In this document: in pieces, positions 25,481 to 33,527 of the stretch
How positions within the stretch are numbered: position 1 is the first letter of the stretch
Layout: each line of letters begins with the position of its first letter
Assembly: GCF_013385985.1 (NCBI RefSeq)
Contig: NZ_JACAOY010000008.1
Span: 77,025 to 141,024, forward strand
Direction: 5' to 3'
From: Pseudomonas sp. B6002
GTDB taxonomy: Bacteria; Pseudomonadota; Gammaproteobacteria; Pseudomonadales; Pseudomonadaceae
Length of the DNA: 64,000 bases
The notes under the pieces: generated by a model
Databases searched by the model: none
What the model saw: only the letters and a program-made list of their open reading frames with translations
Told to the model about the DNA's origin: nothing
Position numbers and translations under genes: made by a program

Positions 25481-26542
25481 TCAGATCGATTTATCCTCAC
25501 GGCGGCCCTGGGCCTGGGTCGCACTCCAGTCCATCAACAAGCTATAGGCTACCGCGAGCAAGGTCGGGCCGATAAACAGGCCGATAAAACCAAAGGCGAT
25601 CAACCCGCCAAACACCCCGAGCAGCACGATCACCAGCGGCAGGTTGCCGCCCCGGCTGATCAGGTAGGGCTTGAGCACGTTGTCAACGCCGCTGATGATA
25701 AACGTGCCCCACACACCCAGGAACACTGCGTAGGTGTAGTCGCCCTTCCACGCCAGCCAGGCCGTTGCCGGGATCCACACCAGCGGCGGGCCCATGGGGA
25801 TCAGGCTGAGCAGGAAGGTCACGATGCCCAGCACCAACGCGCCCGGTACGCCTGCGATCCAGAAACCGATCAACGCCAGCAAGGCCTGTGCGGCGGCGGT
25901 GCCGATGACGCCGTTGACCACCCGTTGCACAGTGCCGGCCACCAGTTCGATGTAGTAACCGGCACGCTCGCCGATCAGGCGTTCCAGCAGGCGATGCACA
26001 AAGGTCGCCAGGCGCGGCCCGTCACGGTAGAAGAAAAACACGAACACCAGGCTCAGGGTCAGCTCAAGGATGCCGCCGCCGATCTGCGCACTGCGCGCCA
26101 GCAGCCAGTTGCCCACCTGCCCCAAATAAGGCTTGATGCTGACCATCAGCGCCGCGCCCTGCTGGTCGATGCTGTCCCAGGTCGCCACCAGCCGCTCGCC
26201 GATAAACGGGATCGAACCGAGCCAGGTGGGCGCTTCGGGCAGGCCATCGACCTGGATGTCCTTGATCAGGCCCACGGCGTCACGCACATGGTCCGCCAAG
26301 TTGAAGCCCAGCCACACCAGTGGCACCGCCACCAGCAACATCCAGCCCAAGGTCAGGATGCCCGCCGCCAGGGACTCACGGCCCCCCAGCCAACGGGTGA
26401 GCAAGCGCATCAGCGGCCAACTGGCGAAGGCCAGCACCGCGCCCCAGAACAGCGCCGACCAGAACGGCGCCATCACCCAGAAGCTGGCACCAAACAGCAC
26501 CAACAGCAGGATTTGCACCAGCAGGCGATCGTTATTGAGCAT
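25481..26542 (-). CDS. AI-2E (TqsA/PerM) family membrane permease
   Basis: A 353-residue inner-membrane protein with about eight hydrophobic segments: two at the N-terminus, one after the GGRESLAAG loop, and a cluster in the C-terminal half. The C-terminal half contains the family motif region ALLALIGFWIAGVPGALVLGI, SLIPMGPPLVWIP and GVFGGLIAFGFIGLFIGP. The family exports autoinducer-2 in E. coli (TqsA), but other members have different roles, so the substrate here is open. Confidence 0.9.
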   Translation of the reverse strand: MLNNDRLLVQILLLVLFGASFWVMAPFWSALFWGAVLAFASWPLMRLLTRWLGGRESLAAGILTLGWMLLVAVPLVWLGFNLADHVRDAVGLIKDIQVDGLPEAPTWLGSIPFIGERLVATWDSIDQQGAALMVSIKPYLGQVGNWLLARSAQIGGGILELTLSLVFVFFFYRDGPRLATFVHRLLERLIGERAGYYIELVAGTVQRVVNGVIGTAAAQALLALIGFWIAGVPGALVLGIVTFLLSLIPMGPPLVWIPATAWLAWKGDYTYAVFLGVWGTFIISGVDNVLKPYLISRGGNLPLVIVLLGVFGGLIAFGFIGLFIGPTLLAVAYSLLMDWSATQAQGRREDKSI

Positions 26543-26614
26543 TGGGTATCTCTGGAAGAGGTCTGTAAGAAGAGAGCTTAGGCGAACGGCGCGGGTCCGT
26601 TCGCCTGGTGACGC

Positions 26615-27433
26615 CTAGCGTATCAGATGCAGGTGCAGGCCTTTGGCAACATCGGTGCCGGTTTCCAGCCGGGCTGCGCGCACGCCGCTGTCGATCAAGC
26701 CCTGGCGCCACGCCTCGGCCGTAGGGCCGGTCAGGCTTACGCGCAAGGTAGCGTCGAGGTTCAAGCCACGGGAAATGAGGTTAAGCCAGGTGGCATCAGG
26801 CTCGACGCCCAATGTCGGGAAGTCCAGCTCGCCGGTGCTTTTCAACTCACGCAGCAAAGTGGCCGAGGTGGGCAGCAGGTCGCCCAGTGGCGCGCTGGCG
26901 TCCAGTTGTTCCACATGCAGGTAGGCGCGGCGGTTGCCCCGGGTGATGCCATACAGCGCCACCAGGGAATTGTCCTGGGGAGCGGCCAGGCGCAGCAGCA
27001 GGTATTCCTGTTGGCCGTCGGCGCCCACCAGTTTGGCATTGCCGAACACCTCGTTGGCCCACAGGCTGCTTTCGCCACAATCACGGGCCTGGCACCAGAA
27101 CAACAGTTGCGCGCCCTTGGCCTGCAACGCTTCACGGGTTGCGGTAAACGCCGCGCTGGAGGTGTGCTCCGGCGGCAGTTCGTAGGTAATGGCGGTGGTT
27201 TGCCCGCGCGCCGTGGCCTGGCCTTCATAGCGCAGCTGGCCGCTGATCTTGCGGATCGCGCCCATGGGGTAGATGCGTTCTTTTTCTTCGGCGGGGCGGT
27301 AGTCGACGATTTGCGCGTCGACCTGACGGGCCACGGTGGGCAGGTCTTGGCTACCCGGTACGTCGGCGGCGAACACCAAGGGGCTCAGCAGGCTCAGCCC
27401 CAGGATACGGAAACATCCTTTACGCACGCTCAT
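26615..27433 (-). CDS. DUF4892 domain protein, exported
   Basis: A 272-residue protein with a signal peptide (cleavage near VFA). Features seen are DYRPAEEKERIYPMGAIRKISGQLRYEGQ early, one Cys pair in FWCQARDCGESSLWANEVFGNA, and a C-terminal region ending LHLHLIR. This matches the DUF4892 family as I remember it (OmpA-domain-lacking form); the function is unknown. It probably sits in the periplasm. It stands alone between the permease and the hydrolase genes. Confidence 0.8.
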   Translation of the reverse strand: MSVRKGCFRILGLSLLSPLVFAADVPGSQDLPTVARQVDAQIVDYRPAEEKERIYPMGAIRKISGQLRYEGQATARGQTTAITYELPPEHTSSAAFTATREALQAKGAQLLFWCQARDCGESSLWANEVFGNAKLVGADGQQEYLLLRLAAPQDNSLVALYGITRGNRRAYLHVEQLDASAPLGDLLPTSATLLRELKSTGELDFPTLGVEPDATWLNLISRGLNLDATLRVSLTGPTAEAWRQGLIDSGVRAARLETGTDVAKGLHLHLIR

Positions 27434-27535
27434 CGGATCAACGCGCCTGGGCCACTGGAGGTCGAAGCAGTGTTGAGATTGTTCATGGTTGACTCCCTTT
27501 CAATCCGCCCAGCCTCGGCAGTTGACCCCGCCAAG

Positions 27536-28390
27536 TCAAGGCGTGGAGAAGAACCGATTGAAACAGTCTGCAACAAGGATCGCGCCGGGCTCGTCATTCA
27601 GGTGCAAATGATGGCCGCCCGGCAGCGTGGTCACGGTGAAGGGTAGCTGAGAAAGCAATTCGGGATGTTTCGCCAACATGCCGTCGGCGGCGACCACCAA
27701 CTGCGTGGGGCAACCGACGCGCCGCACGAAAGCCATCGCCTGTTCATCCGTCAGACGCATCGGCGAGGCCAAGGTCAATCGGCTATCGGAACGCCAGGTG
27801 TATCCCCCCGGCACCGGCATCAAACCGCGCTGGGCCAGCAGTTCGGCGGCTTCGCGACTGACCGCCACCACCCCTTTCATGCGCGCTTCCACGGCGCGAT
27901 CGAGGCTGCCGTACACCGGCTTTCGTTTGTCCTGCAGGCTCAACTGCGCCTGCAAGGCCATGCCCAAGCGCTCGGCGGCGTTCTCGCCACTGGCGGTCGG
28001 CGGGATCACGCCGTCGATCAATCCCAGGTGCGTCACCCGTTCCGGCAAGGCACCGGCCAGCACCAGGGAAACGATGGCACCGAGGGAGTGGCCAAGTAAT
28101 GCAAAACGTTTCCAGCCCAGTTGTTCGGCCACTTGCAGCACATCGTGGACGTAATCCCACAACGCATAACCTGCCCCGATGGGACGATGCGCCGAATGCC
28201 CGTGGCCGGCCATGTCCAGGGCGACAATGCGCAAGCCGGCCAACTTGGGCGCCAGGCGCGCAAAGCTGTTGGCGTTGTCCAGCCAGCCATGCAGGGCGAT
28301 AACCGGCAAACCGTCTTCGGGACCAAACAAGTGTGCCGCCAGCTCGATATGCGGCAGGCTCAAGCGGACTTCCTCGACCGGCGTGCTCAT
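27536..28390 (-). CDS. Alpha/beta-fold hydrolase (first of a tandem pair)
   Basis: A 284-residue cytoplasmic hydrolase. Motifs are ALHGWLDNANSF (HG oxyanion loop), DMAGHGHSAHRP, nucleophile Ser in LLGHSLGAIVSL, and catalytic His in LPGGHHLHLN near the C-terminus. The ATG at 28390 overlaps the stop of the upstream hydrolase gene (ATGA), so translation is coupled. The pair is conserved next to a hotdog thioesterase and an acyl-CoA synthetase, suggesting an ester or thioester substrate. Confidence 0.88.
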   Translation of the reverse strand: MSTPVEEVRLSLPHIELAAHLFGPEDGLPVIALHGWLDNANSFARLAPKLAGLRIVALDMAGHGHSAHRPIGAGYALWDYVHDVLQVAEQLGWKRFALLGHSLGAIVSLVLAGALPERVTHLGLIDGVIPPTASGENAAERLGMALQAQLSLQDKRKPVYGSLDRAVEARMKGVVAVSREAAELLAQRGLMPVPGGYTWRSDSRLTLASPMRLTDEQAMAFVRRVGCPTQLVVAADGMLAKHPELLSQLPFTVTTLPGGHHLHLNDEPGAILVADCFNRFFSTP

Positions 28391-29190
28391 GCGCAACTAC
28401 GCTCACGGGCGTCCCAGCGGGAGAACAGGTTTTTGATCAAGGTGGCGGTGTCCTGTGGACGCTCAAGCGGGAACATGTGGCCACCGGGCATGGTGAGCAT
28501 CTCGCCCATGGGCAGGCGGTCGACGCCGCTGGCATGGTGGCGCATCACCACTCGGCTCTGGCGACCGCGCACCACCGCCAGCGGCACCTTCAATTGGCGC
28601 ACCTGGCCGGGGCTGGTGTGAGGCACGCCGCGGTAGATGCTGATTTCAGTGGCCGGGTCGAAACGCAGGCGCAGGCGATCACCGACCTGTTGCAAGCCAT
28701 GTTGCAGGTACGCGTCGAAGCATTCGGGGTCGAACCCGCGAAACAGGGTTTTACCGGCGAAATAGCTGCGCGCGGAGGCCAGGTCAGTGAACTCTTCACG
28801 ACGGCCCAAGGTACGTCCAGCCGGCGTAAGTCGGTCGATGAACCCAAAGCGCTTGGCGGCGCGGATCACCCAGCGATCGGCCCGGGTCAGCACCGGCGAA
28901 TCCAGCATCACCACGCCGCGATACAACTGCGGGCAACGCATGGCCGCGTGCAAATGCAACACGCCGCCCAGGGAATGGCCCACGCCCCACACGGGTTCAG
29001 GTTGCAACTCCAGGTGGTGGATCAGTTCGTCCACCAGGTTCTGCCAGTTATCGTCCACCGGGAACCTGGGATCGTGACCGTGCTGCGGCAAGTGAGCCAC
29101 CGCGTATTCCGGGGCCAGGGCGGCAAACAACTTGCCGTAGGTGGCCGAAGGGAAACCATTGGCGTGGGCAAAAAACACGTGCTGCGACAT
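28387..29190 (-). CDS. Alpha/beta-fold hydrolase (second of a tandem pair, promoter-proximal)
   Basis: A 267-residue hydrolase with the start MSQHVFFAHANGFPSATY, nucleophile Ser in GVGHSLGGVLHLHAAM, and His in MPGGHMFPLERP. It is only distantly similar to its downstream neighbour, so the pair is not a recent duplication. It is translationally coupled to the next gene. The substrate is unknown; the FAHANGFP start occurs in a Pseudomonas esterase group. Confidence 0.88.
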   Translation of the reverse strand: MSQHVFFAHANGFPSATYGKLFAALAPEYAVAHLPQHGHDPRFPVDDNWQNLVDELIHHLELQPEPVWGVGHSLGGVLHLHAAMRCPQLYRGVVMLDSPVLTRADRWVIRAAKRFGFIDRLTPAGRTLGRREEFTDLASARSYFAGKTLFRGFDPECFDAYLQHGLQQVGDRLRLRFDPATEISIYRGVPHTSPGQVRQLKVPLAVVRGRQSRVVMRHHASGVDRLPMGEMLTMPGGHMFPLERPQDTATLIKNLFSRWDARERSCA

Positions 29191-29287
29191 ACGGGATCCA
29201 TCTACAAAAACAGAACTGAATTGTCACCAGCCCCGGGCAGCACAGCAATGACTGTAACTGCCAGGAATGATGACACTCACGCCATGC

Positions 29288-29731
29288 CTATCGTGCCGGC
29301 GGTTGCTCGCCCAGCGGCACTACGGCCATGGTCAGGCGCGAAACGCAGCTGGCCTTGCCCTCATCGCTGGTCAGGCGGATGTCCCAGACCTGGGTCGTCC
29401 GACCGATATGGATCGCCCGCGCCACCGCCGTCACCCGCCCGCTGCGCACACCACGCAGGTGGTTGGCATTGACCTCCAGGCCCACGCAATAGAATTTTTT
29501 CGGGTCGATGCACAGGTAGGCCGCCATGGAGCCGACGCTTTCAGCCAGCACCACCGAGGCGCCGCCGTGCAGCAGACCATAGGGCTGGTGGGTACGGTGA
29601 TCGACCACCATGCTGGCGGTCAGGGACTCTTCATCAAAACTTTCAAAACGGATATCCAACAATTCACCGATGGTGTTTTTCTGGATGGCATTGAGTTGTT
29701 CGATGTTGGGTTGGGTGCGCCACAAACTCAT
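29288..29731 (-). CDS. Hotdog-fold acyl-CoA thioesterase (PaaI/MenI-like)
   Basis: A 147-residue single-domain thioesterase. The active-site helix region is YGLLHGGASVVLAESVGSMAA, with the Glu expected for the EntH/MenI/YdiI type, followed by GLEVNANHLRGVRSGRV. It probably hydrolyses a CoA thioester in the cytoplasm. It lies 30 bases downstream of the acyl-CoA synthetase gene, so synthetase and thioesterase are made together. It corresponds by position to PA1618. Confidence 0.9.
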   Translation of the reverse strand: MSLWRTQPNIEQLNAIQKNTIGELLDIRFESFDEESLTASMVVDHRTHQPYGLLHGGASVVLAESVGSMAAYLCIDPKKFYCVGLEVNANHLRGVRSGRVTAVARAIHIGRTTQVWDIRLTSDEGKASCVSRLTMAVVPLGEQPPAR

Positions 29732-29761
29732 GGGTCAATCCTTTTTGGTTTTATGATGGCC

Positions 29762-31417
29762 CTAATCCTGCCACAGAACGGTTTCGGAACGCTCGCTCCA
29801 AGTCGGTAATTGTTCACCGTAAGTCGCCTCGATCACGCTGCGCTTGATCTTCAGCGTCGGGGTCATAAAGCCGTTTTCCACTGCCCAGTTGTCGTTGACC
29901 ACCACCAGGTGCTGCAGGCGTTCATGCTTGTCCAACGTCTGATTGACCTGTTCCAGCCAGCGCTCAAGGCTTCCCTGCAGCGCCTCGCGATTCTCCGCCT
30001 GGCCAACGGCCGACAGCACGCACAACCCCATCGGGGCAATCAGGCCATCCCCCACCACGCACACTTGTTCGATACGTGCGTGCTCGGCCAGGCGGTTTTC
30101 AATCGGCGCCGGGGCCACGTACTTGCCCTTGCTGGTCTTGAAGATTTCCTTGAGGCGCCCGGTGAGGCGCAGGCGGCCTTCAGCGTCCTGCTCGCCTTTG
30201 TCGCCGGTGCGCAGGTAGCCGTCATCGGTGAGGGTCTCGGCGGTTTTCTGTGGGTCCTTGAAGTACCCCAGCATCGTCGCGCCGCTGCGCACCTGCACTT
30301 CGCCCGACGGGTCGATACGCACTTCAACGCCGGGGCATGGCTGGCCGATCCAGCCGAGCTTCTGCTGGCCCGGTCGGGACACATGGGAATAACCGCAGGC
30401 TTCGGTCATGCCGTACACCTCCAGCACGTCCAACCCTAGACGCTGATACCAGCGCAGCAACGCCTCGGGCACGGGCGCGGCACCGGACAAGGCAATGCGC
30501 AACGCATCCAGCCCCAGGCCCGCCAGCACCTTATGGCCGATGCGCTTGCCGATAAAAGGCAGGCGCAGCAGGGTTTCCAGGCGTTTTTCCGGGACCTTGG
30601 CATAAACACCCATCTGGAACTTGGTCCAGATGCGCGGCACGCCGAACAACGCGGTCGGGCGCGCCCGGCGCAGGTCGGCCAGGAAGGTGTCGAGGCTTTC
30701 GGCGAAAAACACGGTTTGCCCGGTATAAATCGCCGCCATTTCCACAAACATCCGCTCTGCCACATGGCACAACGGCAGGTAGGACAACAGCCGGTCGTCC
30801 TCCCCCAGGCCGAACAATTCGGTGCCGCGCGTGGCGGCAAAACCCAGTGCACCGAAGGTCTGCATCACGCCTTTGGGCAAGCCCGTGGTGCCGGAGGTAT
30901 AGATGAGGGTGGCGAGGCTGGAGGCGTCAGGTGCAGGGCTGTCCTGGATGGGCGAACAGTTTTGCAAGTCGGCCCAGGTGAAATCGAAAGTGCCAGCCGG
31001 GCACAGCGGCAAGCTGATGGTCGGCACACTGTGTGGAATGCCGGGCGCCATGGCGGGCCAATCGTCGAGTTTGCCGATCAGCGCCAGCGCCGCCTCGGAA
31101 TGGGTGAGTACATGGGCCACCGAGTCAGCGGTGAGGTTGGGGTACAGCGGCACCGAGACGTGCCCGGCCATCCAGATCGCCAGGTCGGCGATGATCCAGT
31201 GCGCACAGTTTTTGGAAATCAGGGCGATGTGCGAGCCCTGGGGCAGCTCTCGGGCGCGCAGCCAGTGGGCGGCGCGACGGGCTTGCTGGCCGACCTCTTC
31301 CCAGGTGAGGGTTTGCACCTCACCGCCGCCAACGGGCTGCACAAGAAAGGTTTTGCGCGGGTGCCGCGCTTCACGTTCGAAGAAGACCTGCAACGGCAAA
31401 CGAAAAGCGACAGGCAT
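29762..31417 (-). CDS. AMP-forming long-chain acyl-CoA synthetase-like protein
   Basis: Activates a carboxylic acid with ATP and CoA. The 551-residue ANL enzyme has the P-loop LIYTSGTTGLPKGV (about 190-203), YGMTEACG, YLRTGDKGE and the hinge GRLKEIFKTSKGKYVAP. The C-terminal Lys region is TPTLKIKRSVIEATYG. The ATG at 31417 has AAAGGAG seven bases upstream; a longer start is not supported. It is distinct from the main fadD1/fadD2 pair. A long palindrome (31449-31470) sits in its promoter. The co-transcribed thioesterase suggests acyl-CoA turnover. Confidence 0.9.
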   Translation of the reverse strand: MPVAFRLPLQVFFEREARHPRKTFLVQPVGGGEVQTLTWEEVGQQARRAAHWLRARELPQGSHIALISKNCAHWIIADLAIWMAGHVSVPLYPNLTADSVAHVLTHSEAALALIGKLDDWPAMAPGIPHSVPTISLPLCPAGTFDFTWADLQNCSPIQDSPAPDASSLATLIYTSGTTGLPKGVMQTFGALGFAATRGTELFGLGEDDRLLSYLPLCHVAERMFVEMAAIYTGQTVFFAESLDTFLADLRRARPTALFGVPRIWTKFQMGVYAKVPEKRLETLLRLPFIGKRIGHKVLAGLGLDALRIALSGAAPVPEALLRWYQRLGLDVLEVYGMTEACGYSHVSRPGQQKLGWIGQPCPGVEVRIDPSGEVQVRSGATMLGYFKDPQKTAETLTDDGYLRTGDKGEQDAEGRLRLTGRLKEIFKTSKGKYVAPAPIENRLAEHARIEQVCVVGDGLIAPMGLCVLSAVGQAENREALQGSLERWLEQVNQTLDKHERLQHLVVVNDNWAVENGFMTPTLKIKRSVIEATYGEQLPTWSERSETVLWQD

Positions 31418-31448
31418 GGGACGCGCTCCTTTGTGTTCCGATGATAGC

Positions 31449-31470
31449 CAACCAAGCACTTGCTTGGTTG
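31449..31470. promoter_or_regulatory. Perfect 22-bp palindrome upstream of the acyl-CoA synthetase gene
   Basis: Nine-base arms CAACCAAGC and GCTTGGTTG around a four-base centre, 32 bases before the start codon. On the transcribed strand a TATAGT lies just before it, so a bound protein would cover the transcription start. The form is typical of TetR-family operators. Confidence 0.6.
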
Positions 31471-31502
31471 ACTATATAGCACACAAAAAGCCGCGATCGT
31501 TC

Positions 31503-31952
31503 CTACGGATTCTTCACACTGACCAGGCTCATCAGCCCCGCCAGCGGGAAGTCACCCTCCAATTCCGCCAGGCTGGCGGTGTGCATCGGTTGCGGTTGGC
31601 GCTGGTGGCCATGCTGCAAAAAGCTGATCAGGCTACCCACCAAAGGCTGGTGGCTGACCAGCAGCACATTGTCATCGGTGTCGAGTTTTTCCAGCACCTG
31701 CAACGGGTTGCCTTCGGGGGTCAGCCACGGCACCGTGCGGATCTGCGGCTCGAACCCCAACGCATCGCGCACCAGGTGCGCGGTCTGCTGCGCCCGCACA
31801 TACGGGCTGGCGATGATGGCGGCGATGGGCTGGCCGATCAGGTGCGCAGCACTGCGCAAGACTTCGCCACGGCCATGCTCGGTGAGGTTGCGTTCGGCGT
31901 CGGTGCGGGCGTGCCCTTCGGCCTCACCGTGACGCAAAATCCACAGTTTCAC
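31503..31952 (-). CDS. sixA: Phosphohistidine phosphatase SixA
   Basis: A 149-residue histidine phosphatase of the RHG branch that removes phosphate from phosphohistidine, in E. coli on ArcB and the nitrogen PTS protein NPr. It has the N-terminal LRHGEAE with the nucleophile His8, ASPYVRAQQTA and the second His in LLVSHQPLVG. It overlaps the upstream DUF4389 gene by four bases. Co-expression with a DUF4389 membrane protein and gpsA is a conserved Pseudomonas layout. Confidence 0.92.
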   Translation of the reverse strand: MKLWILRHGEAEGHARTDAERNLTEHGRGEVLRSAAHLIGQPIAAIIASPYVRAQQTAHLVRDALGFEPQIRTVPWLTPEGNPLQVLEKLDTDDNVLLVSHQPLVGSLISFLQHGHQRQPQPMHTASLAELEGDFPLAGLMSLVSVKNP

Positions 31953-32296
31953 AGTTTTGGCTCTTCATCGCGGGCCGGGTGCGGCGCAGGCGGCACGCTG
32001 TGCGCGGCTTCGCCTTCGGGTGCGCGTGGGGTCGGCCAATCGGCGAACGGCCATGGTTTTTGCTCGGTATGGAAGCTGCCGAAACGGCCGATCTGCGCGA
32101 GAAACTGGCTGAGGCTGTCGCCAAAATTCATCAAGCCAAGGTTCGGCGCGCTGTAGACCAGGCGATAAATCAGTTGCACCACCACCAGCGCACCCAGCAG
32201 AAACTGCGCGACTTGCCACACCAGGGCAAACACCAGCATCCACAGAATGCGCAGCAGGATGGACTCGTATTTAGGGGCGTCTTTCGGGTCGTTCAT
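31949..32296 (-). CDS. DUF4389 membrane protein
   Basis: A 115-residue protein whose N-terminal half holds a long hydrophobic region (ILLRILWMLVFALVWQVAQF and LLGALVVVQLIYRLVY), one or two membrane helices. It then has NLGLMNFGDSLSQFLAQIGRF, typical of DUF4389, and a Pro-rich tail. Function unknown. I chose the ATG at 32296, ten bases after gpsA. It is translationally coupled to sixA. Confidence 0.85.
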   Translation of the reverse strand: MNDPKDAPKYESILLRILWMLVFALVWQVAQFLLGALVVVQLIYRLVYSAPNLGLMNFGDSLSQFLAQIGRFGSFHTEQKPWPFADWPTPRAPEGEAAHSVPPAPHPARDEEPKL

Positions 32297-32306
32297 GGCG
32301 CGTTCC

Positions 32307-33332
32307 TCAGTTGAAACCACTGGTGGAAATAAAGTCGACATCGGTTTTCGGCTCAGCGCGCATCAGCAGCTCGATGACCTGGTTCAAGGTGCGCCCTTCA
32401 AACAGGATCGCGTGCAACCCGGCGACCAGCGGCATGTACACCCCAACTTCCTGGGCTTTGGCCTTCAAGACCTTGAGCGTGTTGACCCCTTCAGCCACTT
32501 CGCCCAGGCGCGTCACCGCGTCTTCCAGGCTCAATCCCTGGCCGAGCGCAAAACCGACTTGGTAGTTACGGCTCTTGGGCGACGAGCAGGTCACGATCAA
32601 GTCGCCCACGCCGGCCAAACCCAGGAAGGTCATCGGGTTGGCGCCCTGGTTCACCGCAAAGCGCGTCATCTCGGCCAGGGCGCGGGTGATCAGCATGCTC
32701 TTGGTGTTTTCGCCCATGCCGAGGGCGACGGCCATGCCAGCAATGATTGCGTAGACGTTTTTCAGCGCACCACCCAGCTCGACGCCAAAGCGGTCGCCGC
32801 TGGCGTAGACGCGAAAGGTGCGGCCATGCAACACGGCCTGGACGCGCTCGCACAGGGCCTCGTCTTCACTGGCGATGACCGTGGCGGTGAGCGCGTGTTC
32901 GGCCACTTCCCGCGCCAGGTTCGGCCCGGACAGCACGCCGATACGCGCCTTGGGGGCGATCTCTTCGAGGATCTCGCTCATCAACTTGAAGGTCTGCGCC
33001 TCGATGCCCTTGGTCAGGCTGACCAGCAGCTTGCCCGCCAGGCGTTCGGCATGGGGCGCGAGCACCGAGCGCAGGGCGCTGGACGGCAGCGCGACAAAGC
33101 ACAGGTCGCAGGCGGTGAGGGTTTCGAGCAAGTCGGTAACCGGCTCGACGGCCGGGTGCACCTTGATGCCTTTAAGGTAACGGGGGTTTTCCCGGTGCAC
33201 GCGAATGGCCTCGGCCTGCTCGGGATCGCGCATCCACTGGCGCACCGCGTGGCCGTTCTCAGCCAGCAGGTTAGCCACGGCGGTACCAAAACTTCCGCCT
33301 CCCAGGACCGCAATAGGGCGCTGTTCAGTCAT
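32307..33332 (-). CDS. gpsA: Glycerol-3-phosphate dehydrogenase [NAD(P)+]
   Basis: Makes sn-glycerol 3-phosphate from dihydroxyacetone phosphate for phospholipid synthesis. The 341-residue protein has the Rossmann motif [15 protein letters not shown] at its start, LVSLTKGIE with the catalytic Lys, and [10 protein letters not shown]-terminal substrate-binding region reads [12 protein letters not shown] and [12 protein letters not shown]. The ATG at 33332 gives the family start; a 47-codon extension is not supported. It leads the gpsA-DUF4389-sixA operon. Confidence 0.96.
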   Translation of the reverse strand: MTEQRPIAVLGGGSFGTAVANLLAENGHAVRQWMRDPEQAEAIRVHRENPRYLKGIKVHPAVEPVTDLLETLTACDLCFVALPSSALRSVLAPHAERLAGKLLVSLTKGIEAQTFKLMSEILEEIAPKARIGVLSGPNLAREVAEHALTATVIASEDEALCERVQAVLHGRTFRVYASGDRFGVELGGALKNVYAIIAGMAVALGMGENTKSMLITRALAEMTRFAVNQGANPMTFLGLAGVGDLIVTCSSPKSRNYQVGFALGQGLSLEDAVTRLGEVAEGVNTLKVLKAKAQEVGVYMPLVAGLHAILFEGRTLNQVIELLMRAEPKTDVDFISTSGFN

Positions 33333-33527
33333 ATGCAATCCGTTAATCCATACCAGTGGCGATGGCGGCATTATACGGGGCGACCCGCTTGCGGCCAGCC
33401 CCCGTGTCAATTCACGCGCTTGTCGGAAAATGCCATGCCTGTGTGAAGTAAATGCAAGGGCGGCGACTGGCAAAAGGCCCCGCCTCAGTTAACATGGGCG
33501 GCTATCCGTAATTATCAAGGCCGTGCC

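Noticed and set aside
33333-33473. N-terminal extension of GpsA
   Set aside because: The family begins at [16 protein letters not shown]; the extension lies in the divergent promoter region.
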